A stretch of 64,000 nt of DNA from JANNOG01 sp050329835 (GTDB lineage Bacteria; Actinomycetota; Actinomycetes; Actinomycetales; JBBAYJ01), in assembly GCA_050329835.1 (NCBI GenBank), contig JBHJOJ010000022.1:31398-95397 (forward strand), written 5' to 3'. The first letter of the stretch is position 1. Each line of letters begins with the position of its first letter. Positions 31,493 to 42,599 of this stretch are shown here, in pieces. Under the pieces are notes generated by a model, which saw nothing but the letters and a program-made list of their open reading frames with translations, had not been told where the DNA came from and did no database searches. The position numbers were made by a program, and so were the translations under genes.

Positions 31493-33187
31493 TCAGCCCG
31501 TGGCCCCGTCGCCCGCGTCCACCTGGGCCGTCTCCACCCCCGCCGACCGACGGGTGTCCGCGACCCCCGTCACCTGCCGGGCCTCCCAGTCGACGTCGAG
31601 GGCCTGGACCGAGCCGAACCGGATCCGGCGGGCCCCGCTCTCGACCCGGACGTCCCACCCGAGGGCGGCGAGCTCGCCGGCCAGGCGCGGGGTCTCGATC
31701 GTCAGCACGCCCGAGGTGAGGACGAACCGGTCGGCGGGCACCGCGGCCGCCAGTTCCTGGCGGTGCAGCGCCCAGCGCGTGACGATCGAGGCGGTGACAT
31801 TGGGGATCTGGCGCCCGCCCGGGGTCCCGATGACCAGCACCGGCCGGCGCTCGCCGTCGAGCAGCACGGTGGGGGAGCTCCAGGTCACCGACCGGCGGCC
31901 GGGCTCGGGCCGGTTGTTCTCGCCCATGCCGATGTCGCCGAACCGCTCGAGGGAGTCGTTGAGGAAGAACCCGCCGACGTACTGCCCCGAGCCCCAGTAG
32001 TTCGTGATGGTGTTGGTCATCGACACCGCGCGCCCCTCGGCATCGACGATGGAGAGATGGGTGGTGTTCCCGCCCTCGGCGGGGTCGGCGGCCGCGGAGT
32101 CCCGCGTCGTCTGCGCGACCCCCGGCAGCCCGGCGGCGATCTCGGCGTTGCGGGCGGGGTCCGTGAGCTCGTCCACCGGCACGTCGACGAACGCGGGGTC
32201 GCCGAAGAACCGCTGGACCGAGGTGTCGGCCACCTGCCAGGACCGGCTCTGCAGATCGACGAACTGCGCGGAGTCCGGCGGCAGGTCCGCGATCCCGGCG
32301 GCCTCGGAGATCTGGACCATCTGGATGAGGGCGGCCCCCGGCAGCGCCGGCGCGCCCGACAGCATGGTGTAGTCGCCGACCGGCCCCTCGGCGGGCCGCG
32401 ACACCTGGACCTCGTAGGCGGCCAGCGACTCGGCGTCGAACCCGGGCACCGCGGCCAGCTCCGGGACCAGCTCGCCGCGGTAGAAGGCGTCCGCGCCTCC
32501 GGCCGCGATCGTCCGCATGGTCGCCGCCAGGTCGGCCTGCACCAGCAGGTCGCCCTCGACCAGCGGGGCGCCGTCGGGGCGCCGGAAGTGCGCCAGCCCG
32601 CCGGTCACCCGCTGCCCGGTCCGGTCTCCGATCGATCCCGCGAGGTAGCGGGACACCGGGGCGCCCTCGGCCGCGATCCGGATCGCCGGGTCCAGCAGGT
32701 CCGCCCACGGCAGCGACCCGTGGTCGGCGTGCAGGCGCTCCATCCCGGCCACGAAGCCGGGGATGCCCGCGCCACCGTCCGGGATCGTCCCGGACCGGTT
32801 GACGACGTCGCGGTAGTCGTAGTTGGTCGCCACCCCGTCGACCACGACGATCGCGGCGCCGCCCCCGCCGATGCCCGAGGAGGCGGGCTGCATGACCGCG
32901 TCGGCGAACGCCGCGGCGATCACGGCGTCGACCGCGTTGCCGCCCCGTTCCAGCATCTCCATGCCCGCCCGGGTGGCCAGCGGGTGACCGGAACTCACGC
33001 CGTAGGCACCGAGCGCCGGGGGTTCCGGCGAGGGGCTGGGCGCGGCGGCCTCCGACGGCGCCGTGGCCCGGGGCGCGCCCGGTCCCGTCCCGGGGGTGCT
33101 GACGGCGCAGGCGGAGAGGCCGAGCATCGCGGCGACGAGAGCCGCGACGGCGGCGGGCCGGTGCCGGAGGGGCGGGCGGCGCGGCAC
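31493..33187 (-). CDS. Gamma-glutamyltransferase, lipoprotein
   Basis: A 564-residue exported Ntn-hydrolase. The N terminus has a lipobox LGLSAC and a Pro/Ser linker. The family core starts VSSGHPLATRAGMEMLERGG and the autocleavage site is DPAEGGNTTHLSIVDAEGR, whose threonine becomes the nucleophile of the small subunit; GQYVGGFFLNDSLERF and GTPGGRQIPNVTASIV follow. It cleaves glutathione and related gamma-glutamyl compounds outside the membrane. GTG start with GAGGAGG upstream. The next gene upstream ends 13 bases away, so they are likely co-transcribed. Confidence 0.95.
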   Translation of the reverse strand: MPRRPPLRHRPAAVAALVAAMLGLSACAVSTPGTGPGAPRATAPSEAAAPSPSPEPPALGAYGVSSGHPLATRAGMEMLERGGNAVDAVIAAAFADAVMQPASSGIGGGGAAIVVVDGVATNYDYRDVVNRSGTIPDGGAGIPGFVAGMERLHADHGSLPWADLLDPAIRIAAEGAPVSRYLAGSIGDRTGQRVTGGLAHFRRPDGAPLVEGDLLVQADLAATMRTIAAGGADAFYRGELVPELAAVPGFDAESLAAYEVQVSRPAEGPVGDYTMLSGAPALPGAALIQMVQISEAAGIADLPPDSAQFVDLQSRSWQVADTSVQRFFGDPAFVDVPVDELTDPARNAEIAAGLPGVAQTTRDSAAADPAEGGNTTHLSIVDAEGRAVSMTNTITNYWGSGQYVGGFFLNDSLERFGDIGMGENNRPEPGRRSVTWSSPTVLLDGERRPVLVIGTPGGRQIPNVTASIVTRWALHRQELAAAVPADRFVLTSGVLTIETPRLAGELAALGWDVRVESGARRIRFGSVQALDVDWEARQVTGVADTRRSAGVETAQVDAGDGATG

Positions 33188-33199
33188 GGGGACTCCTCC

Positions 33200-34315
33200 T
33201 CAGGAGCTGGTCCGGACGGGGTGGTCGCGAACGGTGACGGCCGGGGCCCGGCGGGCCCAGGGGACCCGCATCACCCGCTCCAGCGGACCCGGTCCGCCGA
33301 CACGACGCCAGAGCAGCCCGAAGGCTACCGCCGCCGCCACCATCACGGCGCTCACCGCGACGCCCTGGAGGACCGGGAAGCCCCCCGGCGGGGTCACCGC
33401 GACCAGGACGACGACGTGCGTCACGTAGATCGTCAGCGACAGCCGGCCGCAGGCGGCGAGCGGCTCCAGCAGTCGCGGACGGACCTGGCCGAGGCGGGTC
33501 ACGAGGGCCACCACGGCCACCGCCCCGCCCACGCTGCTCACCAGCCACAGCGGCATCTGCCCGTGGGCGACCCCGGTCAGCAGGCGGGGAAAGCCCTGGT
33601 CCGCCGCCGGGCCCAGGACCGCCCGCGAGGCCTCCGAGGCCAGCAGCCCGCCGACCGCGGCCACCGTCCCCCAGAGCACGAGACGCCGCTGCGTCACCGG
33701 CACCGACAGGTCGACCCGGGCCAGCCGGAGCCCGACGAGGAACGGCACCACCCACGTCACCAGCGGGTACCGGCCCGCGAACAGCAGTCCGAGGGCGAGC
33801 TGTCCGGGCGGGTCGCCGGGGGACACCGGCGCGTTGCCCCCGGACCCCTGCCCTGTCACGAGGTCGTAGGTGATGACGAGGACCGGCCCGGCCACGAGCA
33901 TGGCGCCCGCCGCGATCACCAGGCCCCGGTCGGACAGCCGGTCGGCTAGCGGGGCCAGCAGGAACAGGATCCCGTAGAGCGCGAGGATGACGCCGATGTC
34001 GTCGGTCAGGGCCTGCAGCGTCATCCCTCCCGCCACCAGCAGTCCCGCACGCCAGGCCAGGAGCCGCCACCGGCCGGCCCGGGTTCCGGCCGCCCGCCCC
34101 AGCAGGTACCCCATGCCGATTCCGGCGATGACGACGAACAGGACCGACGCGCGCCCGTAGGGCAGCAGGTACAGGCGGTGCAGCAGGGACGTCGCCTCGG
34201 TCGGTCCCACGTTGATGACGATCATCCCGGCCAGGGCGAGACCGCGGGCCGCGTCGAGCCCGGGCAGCCGGCGACGGCCGCCCTCGCCCCGCCGGGCGGT
34301 CGAGCGTCTGTGCAT
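33200..34315 (-). CDS. DUF418/HGSNAT-type membrane acyltransferase-like protein
   Basis: A 371-residue protein with about 10 predicted helices. The opening LDAARGLALAGMIVINVGP and FVVIAGIGMGYLLGR resemble DUF418 and the heparan-alpha-glucosaminide N-acetyltransferase-like group, which move acyl groups across membranes to sugars. The substrate is unknown. Upstream of the gamma-glutamyltransferase, with a 12-base gap. ATG 34315 has a GAGAGG site. Confidence 0.8.
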   Translation of the reverse strand: MHRRSTARRGEGGRRRLPGLDAARGLALAGMIVINVGPTEATSLLHRLYLLPYGRASVLFVVIAGIGMGYLLGRAAGTRAGRWRLLAWRAGLLVAGGMTLQALTDDIGVILALYGILFLLAPLADRLSDRGLVIAAGAMLVAGPVLVITYDLVTGQGSGGNAPVSPGDPPGQLALGLLFAGRYPLVTWVVPFLVGLRLARVDLSVPVTQRRLVLWGTVAAVGGLLASEASRAVLGPAADQGFPRLLTGVAHGQMPLWLVSSVGGAVAVVALVTRLGQVRPRLLEPLAACGRLSLTIYVTHVVVLVAVTPPGGFPVLQGVAVSAVMVAAAVAFGLLWRRVGGPGPLERVMRVPWARRAPAVTVRDHPVRTSS

Positions 34316-34408
34316 GGGGTCCTCTCGCTGGTCTCGGCGCGCGACGAGCCCGCGCCTCGACGACGACGCGGCGCTCGCGTCCGGGCAGAGCGGCTCGCGG
34401 GCCGCTGG

Positions 34409-34786
34409 TCAGGCGGGCGCGACCGCCGGCGGTGCCCGGGAGGTGACGGCTGCGCCCCGCCGGCGCGGGACCAGGACCCGCCCGCCGGACTCGACGGCGC
34501 CCCCGACCCCGTCCGGCGCGGAGTCGCCGGCGTCACCGACGCGGCGCCGCCACACCCGGGCCGCCGCCCGGTAGAGCACCCACGTCAGGGCGGCCGTCAC
34601 GGTCGGGACGAGGGCCAGGAGGAGCGGCTCCCAGAGCAGCCACAGCGTGAAGGTCCAGGCCGCGAGGGCGAGGGCGGTCTCACCCCCGACGAGCGGCGGG
34701 TGCGGTGCCGTCCAGCGCGGCCGCGGCACGGCTCGCACGGGGTCACGGGGGGCGGGGGACGGGTGCACCGCGGCCCAGGGTGCCAT
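34409..34786 (-). CDS. Small membrane protein
   Basis: A 125-residue protein with two neighbouring hydrophobic helices (about 40-80, LALAAWTFTLWLLWEPLLLA and ALTWVLYRAAARVWRR) and a charged C terminus. ATG 34786 with AGGA upstream was chosen over longer in-frame starts that lack protein-like composition. Unrecognised family. It is upstream of the acyltransferase-like gene on the same strand and divergent from the copper operon. Confidence 0.6.
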   Translation of the reverse strand: MAPWAAVHPSPAPRDPVRAVPRPRWTAPHPPLVGGETALALAAWTFTLWLLWEPLLLALVPTVTAALTWVLYRAAARVWRRRVGDAGDSAPDGVGGAVESGGRVLVPRRRGAAVTSRAPPAVAPA

Positions 34787-34916
34787 CCGGATCCTGGCCC
34801 GGCGACCCGTTCCGGAGGCCGACCTCGAATCGCCGACCCGAACGCCCCGGTTCACCCGGAACGTCGGGCCGACCACGGCGCCGAGTCGGCGAGCCCGGCT
34901 GGGGAAGTCTCCGTGC

Positions 34917-34961
34917 AATACCTTGGGGGAGTATTTGGGTCGACTAACCCCCAGGGGGTAT
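34917..34961 (+). promoter_or_regulatory. Two CsoR-like boxes upstream of copZ
   Basis: AATAC-N9-GTATT (34917-34935) and taacccccagggggtat (34945-34961) are G-tract palindromes flanked by AT, the pattern bound by CsoR copper repressors. They lie 50-94 bases before copZ in an AT-enriched patch. The csoR gene is the second gene of the operon, so autorepression is expected. Confidence 0.75.
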
Positions 34962-35010
34962 GCTCCCGTCATCCTGGGGTCCCCGGGACCGACCCGAGAG
35001 GAGCGTCGCC

Positions 35011-35217
35011 ATGGCGATCACTACCTACGCCGTCCGCGGCATGACCTGCGACCACTGCGCCCGGTCCGTGACGGCCGAGATCGAACGGATCCCCGGGGTG
35101 ACCGGGGTGAGCGTCGACGTCGTCGAGGGTCGGGTCAGCGTCGACAGCGACCGGCCGCTCGCGGACGAGGCCCTCACCGAGGCGGTCGAGGAAGCGGGCT
35201 ACGAGGTCGTCCGGTGA
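35011..35217 (+). CDS. copZ: CopZ-type copper chaperone
   Basis: A 68-residue HMA domain with the copper-binding loop RGMTCDHCARSV (Cys-x-x-Cys) and the usual beta-alpha-beta-beta-alpha-beta length. It delivers Cu(I) to the P-type ATPase encoded downstream. ATG 35011 with a GAGAGGAG site. Its stop overlaps the csoR start (GTGA). Confidence 0.95.
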   Translation: MAITTYAVRGMTCDHCARSVTAEIERIPGVTGVSVDVVEGRVSVDSDRPLADEALTEAVEEAGYEVVR

Positions 35218-35534
35218 CGGCGACGTCGCCCGCCGTGCCGCCGGCGGTCCCGGCCAACAGCTACGGCCCGACCAAGCAGGCCCACCTCAAGCGGCTGCGC
35301 CGCATCGAGGGCCAGATCCGAGGGCTGCAGCGGATGGTCGAGGACGACAAGTACTGCATCGACATCCTCACCCAGGTGTCCGCGGCCACCCGGGCCCTGC
35401 AGTCCTTCTCCCTGGAACTGCTGGAGGAGCACATGTCGGGCTGCGTCGTCGCGGCCGCCGCCCGTGGCGGGGACGAGGCGCAGGCGAAGGTGCGCGAGGC
35501 GTCCGACGCCATCGCCCGCCTGGTCCGGTCCTGA
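35214..35534 (+). CDS. csoR: CsoR-family copper-sensing repressor
   Basis: A 106-residue all-helical repressor: HLKRLRRIEGQIRGLQRMVE, then the Cu(I) ligands Cys48 (DDKYCIDIL), His73 and Cys77 (EEHMSGCVV). This is the C-H-C set of copper-type CsoR rather than a nickel or persulfide sensor. The GTG overlaps the copZ stop. It should bind the two boxes upstream of copZ and release on Cu(I). Confidence 0.95.
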   Translation: MTATSPAVPPAVPANSYGPTKQAHLKRLRRIEGQIRGLQRMVEDDKYCIDILTQVSAATRALQSFSLELLEEHMSGCVVAAAARGGDEAQAKVREASDAIARLVRS

Positions 35535-35577
35535 GCCCACCGGAGCTCCACCCGACGTCACGCCTGGAGGTCCTTCC

Positions 35578-36476
35578 GTGCGCACCTCGCTGACCCTCGG
35601 CGCCTACGGCGCCGGCCTCGCCGTCGCCTTCGCCGCCGCCCTCGGGGTCGGCTCCGTCGTGGGCGACCCGCTGTCCGGACCGCCGCCCGGCGACGGGGGT
35701 CACGCCGGCGACGGGGGTCACGCCGACGACGCGTCCCCGCCGGGCGGGCTCATGGTCGCCGACCGGGGGCTGAGCCTGCGGCTCGCCTCGCCCACCGCCG
35801 AGGCGGGGACCGCCACCCCCGTCGGGTTCCAGGTCACCGACCGCGACGGCGACCCTGTCACGCGGTACGAGGTGAGCCACGAGGAGCGGATGCACCTGAT
35901 CGCCGTCCGGCGCGACCTCGGCGGCTTCCGGCACGTCCATCCCGAGCTGGGCGACGACGGCACCTGGCGCATCCCGCTCGACCTCACGCCGGGGACCTGG
36001 CGGCTGTTCGCCGACTTCGTCCCCGCCGAGGGTGACGCCGCCGGCGACAGCCTGACCCTGGGCGCCGACCTCCACGTCCCCGGGGACTTCCGGCCCGCCG
36101 AGCTGCCCGCTCCCGCACCGGTCGCCCGGCTCGCGGACGGCTACGAGGTCGCCCTCGACGGCGAGCTGGTCCCGGGGGAGGAGAGCGAGCTCACCCTCAC
36201 CGTGAGCCGCGACGGCCGGCCCGTCACCGACCTCGAGCCCTACCTCGGGGCGTACGGCCACCTCGTGGCGTTGCGGGACGGGGACCTGGCGTACCTCCAC
36301 GTGCATCCCTCGGGGGAACCGGGCGACGGCCGGACCGATCCCGGACCCGAGGTCCGGTTCGCCGCCGCGGCGCCGTCGGCCGGCGACTACCGGCTGTTCC
36401 TCGACTTCCGTCACGACGGCGAGGTCCGGACCGCGGAGTTCACCGTCCGTGCCGACCTGACGGAAGGGATCTCGCG

Positions 36477-36480
<4 letters not shown>
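35578..36480 (+). CDS. Secreted protein of the copper operon
   Basis: A 300-residue exported protein: one N-terminal hydrophobic segment (LGAYGAGLAVAFAAALGVGS), a His/Gly linker (GDGGHAGDGGHADD), then two similar Ig-like beta domains. These carry EERMHLIAVRRDLGGFRHVH in the first and AYGHLVALRDGDLAYLHVHP in the second, each with an H-x-H motif. Homologues sit between csoR and copA in actinobacteria without a named function; extracytoplasmic copper binding is a fair guess. The stop overlaps the copA ATG (ATGA). Confidence 0.85.
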
Positions 36481-38821
<2,341 letters not shown>

Positions 38822-38822
<1 letters not shown>

Positions 38823-39116
38823 TGAGCGACGACACCGACCACGGCTCCCACGGGGACCATGCCGCCGTCTTCCGCAGTCGGTTCTGGCTGACCGTCGTCC
38901 TGACGATCCGGTGGTCGTCTGGCCGGCGTCGTCCTGGCCTCCGACGACCCGCGCGGGGTGCTCGCCATCCGGACCTTGTCGGCGGCGACCTACCGCAAGA
39001 TGATCGTCGTCGCGCTCAACGCCCAGCTGCTGCGCCGGGTCCGGCTGGCCGGGCTGACGCAGCCCCCGCCCGCTCCTGTCGGCAGCGACGACCTCACGGG
39101 GGCGGTCGCGAGGTGA
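38822..39116 (+). pseudogene. Remnant of a second P-type ATPase (CopB-like)
   Basis: The start, coupled to the copA stop, reads MSDDTDHGSHGDHAAVFRSR then FWLTVVLTI, a His-rich N terminus and first helix of CopB-type ATPases. The sequence then jumps, in another frame, to LAGVVLASDDPRG ... TLSAATYRKM, which belongs to the region after the hinge motif near the C terminus. It jumps again to IVVALNAQLLRRVRL, the final helix. All the catalytic core and the stretch between YRKM and VVALNAQ are missing. Two internal deletions thus left about 95 codons of a roughly 700-codon gene. Confidence 0.75.
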
Positions 39117-39234
39117 GGGCCGCTCGCGGCGGTGGGTGGGGAGCACCGCGCGCGGTCCCGGACGAAGGTCCCGCGCCGGGCGCCCCCCGGCGCACGACAG
39201 TGCGGGGGAGACCGCCCTCGAGGAGGCGTCGATC

Positions 39235-39421
39235 ATGATGGGCGACTGGATGGGGAACGGGTGGGGGTGGGGAGCCGGACTCGGCGGAGCAGCCTCCGCG
39301 GGGGGCGTCGTCCGTCGTCTCACCGGTGCCCGCCGAGGAGATCCTGCGGGAGCGCTTCGCCCGCGGCGACATCGACGCCGAGGAGTTCCGGGGGCGCCTG
39401 GAGACGCTGCGGCGGTCCTGA
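39235..39421 (+). pseudogene. SHOCT-domain membrane protein, broken
   Basis: After a GAGGAGG site the frame starts MMGDWMGNGWGWGAG, the usual beginning of short SHOCT membrane proteins. The expected transmembrane helix is absent, and the SHOCT motif (EEILRERFARGDIDAEEF then RGRLETLRRS) continues in another frame to 39421. The gene has lost its middle by deletion. Such proteins are common at the end of actinobacterial metal operons. Confidence 0.65.
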
Positions 39422-39848
39422 CGTACGGCAGCGAGCTCAAGCGTCGAGAACGTGGCGGGCGGCCCGCCCCGACGTCGTGGTGGGGGTGTCCATCCCCGGC
39501 GGTCTCGTCCGGTGCGATGTCGCAGGTGAGCGGTGAACTGTGGCTGTCGCCGTCCGCCTTCGCGTCCGCCTGGGTGCTGGACGATGTGCGGCGGGCGCTC
39601 GTCGAGGGTGGCGAGGCGAAGCCTGTGAGCGACGCGGCGACCGAGTTCGAGGAGTTCCTGTCCGACGTCGGATGACGTGAGCCGGGCAGGGCGGGGCACT
39701 GTCGATCAAGCAGCTGGTCGACCCCGCCGTGACGTCGCACGCGGGTCCGGTGACCTGCTCGGTCTGTGGAACGCGTCCACGATCCGGTCGGTGGAGCGAG
39801 CCGGCCCCGACGGCTGGGTGCCCCTCGCCTCCTGCTGACGAGGCCCGG
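39422..39848. other. Degenerate stretch after the copper operon
   Basis: About 430 bases with no secure gene. Apart from the possible short frame at 39517-39675, some local protein-like fragments appear in different frames (for example LLGLWNASTIRSVERAG near 39750) but none has start, stop and family support. It looks like decayed coding DNA. Confidence 0.4.
39517..39675 (+). CDS. Possible short protein or 3' remnant
   Basis: A 52-codon frame ending WVLDDVRRALVEGGEAKPV and then EFEEFLSDVG, helical and acidic like the C terminus of a small antitoxin or regulator. No convincing ribosome site, and it lies in degenerate surroundings, so it may only be the tail of a lost gene. Confidence 0.3.
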   Translation: MSQVSGELWLSPSAFASAWVLDDVRRALVEGGEAKPVSDAATEFEEFLSDVG

Positions 39849-41096
39849 TCACGGAACCTCCCGCCACAGCACGTCGAGCGGCAGCGCGGCCAGCCGGTCC
39901 CCGAAAGGCGTCGCCTCCGGTGCCAGGCAGAGCACGGCCCCGTAGGCGAAGCGGTCCCCGAGCCGGTCGGCCAGCAGGCGCAGGCCTCGGAAGTCGGTCG
40001 ACCGGGGTGTGCTGGTCGCCTTGACCTCCAGACCGACGACGCGTCCGTCCGGGTGCTCGAGCACGAGGTCCACCTCGGCGCCGTCGCGGTCCCGGAAGTG
40101 GCGGACGTCGATCCGTGATCCCGTGGCGGCTGCGATCCGCAGGATCTCACCGGCCGCGAAGGTCTCGACGAGGCGGCCCAGGTGCGCCGAACCGGGGACG
40201 GCGAGGCTCTCCGCGGTCGCCCCGAGCAGGTGGGCCGCCAGGCCGGAGTCCACCAGGACGAGCTTCGGGCGCTTGACGACTCTGGCCGTGACATTGGTCG
40301 ACCAGGGGGGGAGCAGGTGGACGAGGAAGGCCGTCGCGAGGTGCGCCAGGTACCCGCTGACCGTCCGGCTGGGCAGGGCCATGGCGTCGGCGACGTCGGC
40401 GACGTTGAGCTCGTTCGCCGTCCGGGCCGCGCACAGCCGGAGCAGGCGGGGCATCTCAGCTGCCCGGTCGATGTCGGACACCCGGCGGACCACCCGGTCC
40501 ACGGTCGTCCGGACGTAGGAGTCGAACCACGTCGCCCGGCGGGCCGGGGTGCGGCCCTGCACCTCGGGGAAGCCTCCGGCGCAGATCCGGCGGAGCACGT
40601 CCGCCCGGTCGAGGTCGCTGCCGCGCAGCAGGGCCCGCGGATCGGCGAAGAGGACGTCGAGCAGCGCGGGCGGGGTCCCCACCGCCTCGCCCTGGGACAG
40701 CGGCCAGAGGTCGATCACCTCGACGCGCCCGACCAGCGAGTCGGCCATGTCGGGGGCCGACAGCAGCCGCGAGGAGCCGGTGAGGACGAAGCGGCCCGGC
40801 CGGCGGTCCCGGTCGACCTCCGCCTTGACCGCCCGGAAGAGGGTCGGTTCCAGCTGGACCTCGTCGATCACCAGGGTGTCGACGGGCCGCCGGACGAACG
40901 CCCGCGGGTCCTCGCGCGCAGCCTGCCGGGCCGGCTCGTCGTCGAGCGTGACGAGATCCACCGACCCCGGGTAACGGGTCGTGGACACCAGGGTGGACTT
41001 GCCGACCTGACGGGCGCCGTTGACGGCGACGACCGGGGTGTCCGCGAGCGCGGTGCGGACGCCGTCCTCGGCCCAGCGCGGGACGAGGCTGGTCAT
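39849..41096 (-). CDS. DUF4143-family AAA ATPase
   Basis: A 415-residue ATPase: Walker A VVAVNGARQVGKSTLV, Walker B VDTLVIDEVQLEP, sensor GRFVLTGSSRLL, then a winged-helix-like segment and the C-terminal DUF4143 domain with a restriction-endonuclease-like core (RDRDGAEVDLVLEHPDGRVV, GLEVKATSTP; D, E-x-K). Widespread and of unknown role. ATG 41096 was chosen because it follows a TATCAT -10 element at leaderless spacing, within a double palindrome. Confidence 0.92.
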   Translation of the reverse strand: MTSLVPRWAEDGVRTALADTPVVAVNGARQVGKSTLVSTTRYPGSVDLVTLDDEPARQAAREDPRAFVRRPVDTLVIDEVQLEPTLFRAVKAEVDRDRRPGRFVLTGSSRLLSAPDMADSLVGRVEVIDLWPLSQGEAVGTPPALLDVLFADPRALLRGSDLDRADVLRRICAGGFPEVQGRTPARRATWFDSYVRTTVDRVVRRVSDIDRAAEMPRLLRLCAARTANELNVADVADAMALPSRTVSGYLAHLATAFLVHLLPPWSTNVTARVVKRPKLVLVDSGLAAHLLGATAESLAVPGSAHLGRLVETFAAGEILRIAAATGSRIDVRHFRDRDGAEVDLVLEHPDGRVVGLEVKATSTPRSTDFRGLRLLADRLGDRFAYGAVLCLAPEATPFGDRLAALPLDVLWREVP

Positions 41097-41124
41097 CCGC
41101 GGATGATACTGCCGATCCGCGGAT
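41095..41124 (-). promoter_or_regulatory. Two palindromic operators and leaderless promoter
   Basis: atccgcggat occurs at 41095-41104, overlapping the start codon of the DUF4143 ATPase, and again at 41115-41124, exactly 20 bases (two helical turns) away. Between them the reverse strand reads TATCAT six bases before the ATG, so transcription would begin at the start codon. Confidence 0.65.
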
Positions 41125-41188
41125 GAAGGCGATGCCGGCACGCGGACGATCACCCGCCGGTCCGCGGGCACTTCGGGTACCCGTTCGC

Positions 41189-41212
41189 GACCGACCGACC
41201 GACCGACCGACC
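41189..41212. repeat. GACC tetranucleotide repeat, six units
   Basis: Six uninterrupted gacc units lie between the flotillin stop and the DUF4143 promoter, outside any gene. Confidence 0.8.
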
Positions 41213-41219
41213 GGACTTG

Positions 41220-42581
41220 TCAGCCCCCCTGGCCGGTCGGCTCCTGGCCGTCCCTCCCCGGGGCGGTGGCCCGCGCCGCCAAAGTCCCGAGGTCCAGACC
41301 GGTCGTCGCCCGCAGCAGCTCCAGCGTCTGCAGCACGTTGTCGTTCACCTGCCGCGGCAGGGTGCCGGCGCCGTCGGCTGACACCACGGTGAGCTTCTCG
41401 ATGGCGGCCATCGGGGCCGCGACCTCGCGGGCGATCTGGGGCAGCACCCCGGTCAGCATCTCGAGCACCGCCGCGTCGCCGTACTCGCGGAACGCTGCGG
41501 CGCGCTTGTCCATCGCCTCCGCCTCGGCGGACCCGCGGGCCAGCACGGCCGCCGCCTCGGCCTCGCCCTCGATGCGCACCGCCTCGGACAGGGCCACCCG
41601 GCGCGCCTTCTCGGCGTTCGCCCGGGCGATCTCGGCGGTCCGCTGCGCCTCGGCCTCCTGCTCGACCCGGTACCGCGCAGCGTCGGCCGGGCGCCGGACC
41701 TGGGTGTCGAGCTGGCGCTCGGTGAGCGCCGCCTGCCGTTCGGCGACCTTCTCCTGCTCGGCCAGCAGCGCCTGCTCCCGGTCCGCCTGGGCCATCGGCC
41801 CGGCCGCGGCGGCGCGGGCGTTCGCGGCGTCGGTCTCGGTCCGGATCTCCGCCTGCCGCAGCACGAGCTGGCGCTGGGCGCCGGCGATCTCCTCCTCGGC
41901 GCGCAGCCGGGCCTGCTCGGCGACCCGCCGGGCCTCGGCCTCGGCGACCGCCGCCTCCTGCTGGATCCGGGCGGCCTCCGGGCGGCCCAGGTCGGTGAGG
42001 TACGTGCCGTCGTCGGTGATGTCCTGGATCTGCAGGGTGTCGAGCACCAGGCCCTGCCCGGTCAGCGACGACTCCGACTCGTCGGCCACCCGCTGCGCGA
42101 ACGCCGCCCGGTCCCGGATGGTCTGCTCGACGGTCAGCCCCCCGACGATGGACCGCAGCGCTCCGGCGAGCACCTCCTGGGTGAAGGTCTCGATGTCCTG
42201 CTGCTGGGTGAGGAACCGCTGGGCGGCAGCGCGGATCGAGTCCTCGTTGCCGCCGACCTTGACGATCGCCACGCCCTCGAGGTTGAGCTTGACGCCCTGC
42301 CCCGACACGGCACCCCGGATCGTCACCGGGATCCGGCGGCTGGAGAGGTTGAGCCGGTGCAGGCGCTGGACGAACGGCCAGACGAAGACCCCGCCGCCGA
42401 CGACGACCTTCTGCCCGCTGGCGTCGAGCGGGGCGCCCGGCGCCACCCGCCGCCCGCGGCGACCGGTGACGAGGAACGCCTGGTCGGGCCCGGCCACCTT
42501 GTACCGGGAGGCCAGGAAGGCCACGAGCAGGACGGCGAGGAGGACGAGTCCGGCGACGGAGGCGAGGAGGGAGGTGTCCAC
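41220..42581 (-). CDS. Flotillin-family SPFH protein
   Basis: A 453-residue membrane scaffold: one N-terminal helix (VAGLVLLAVLLVAFLASRY), an SPFH domain (about 30-200, ESSLTGQGLVLDTLQIQDIT), a long Ala/Glu-rich coiled coil (about 200-390) and the flotillin tail GDAAVLEMLTGVLPQIAREV. It organises membrane microdomains. Encoded just downstream of an NfeD-like gene, the standard partner. Confidence 0.93.
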   Translation of the reverse strand: MDTSLLASVAGLVLLAVLLVAFLASRYKVAGPDQAFLVTGRRGRRVAPGAPLDASGQKVVVGGGVFVWPFVQRLHRLNLSSRRIPVTIRGAVSGQGVKLNLEGVAIVKVGGNEDSIRAAAQRFLTQQQDIETFTQEVLAGALRSIVGGLTVEQTIRDRAAFAQRVADESESSLTGQGLVLDTLQIQDITDDGTYLTDLGRPEAARIQQEAAVAEAEARRVAEQARLRAEEEIAGAQRQLVLRQAEIRTETDAANARAAAAGPMAQADREQALLAEQEKVAERQAALTERQLDTQVRRPADAARYRVEQEAEAQRTAEIARANAEKARRVALSEAVRIEGEAEAAAVLARGSAEAEAMDKRAAAFREYGDAAVLEMLTGVLPQIAREVAAPMAAIEKLTVVSADGAGTLPRQVNDNVLQTLELLRATTGLDLGTLAARATAPGRDGQEPTGQGG

Positions 42582-42599
42582 GGGGTCCCTTTCAGGCGG

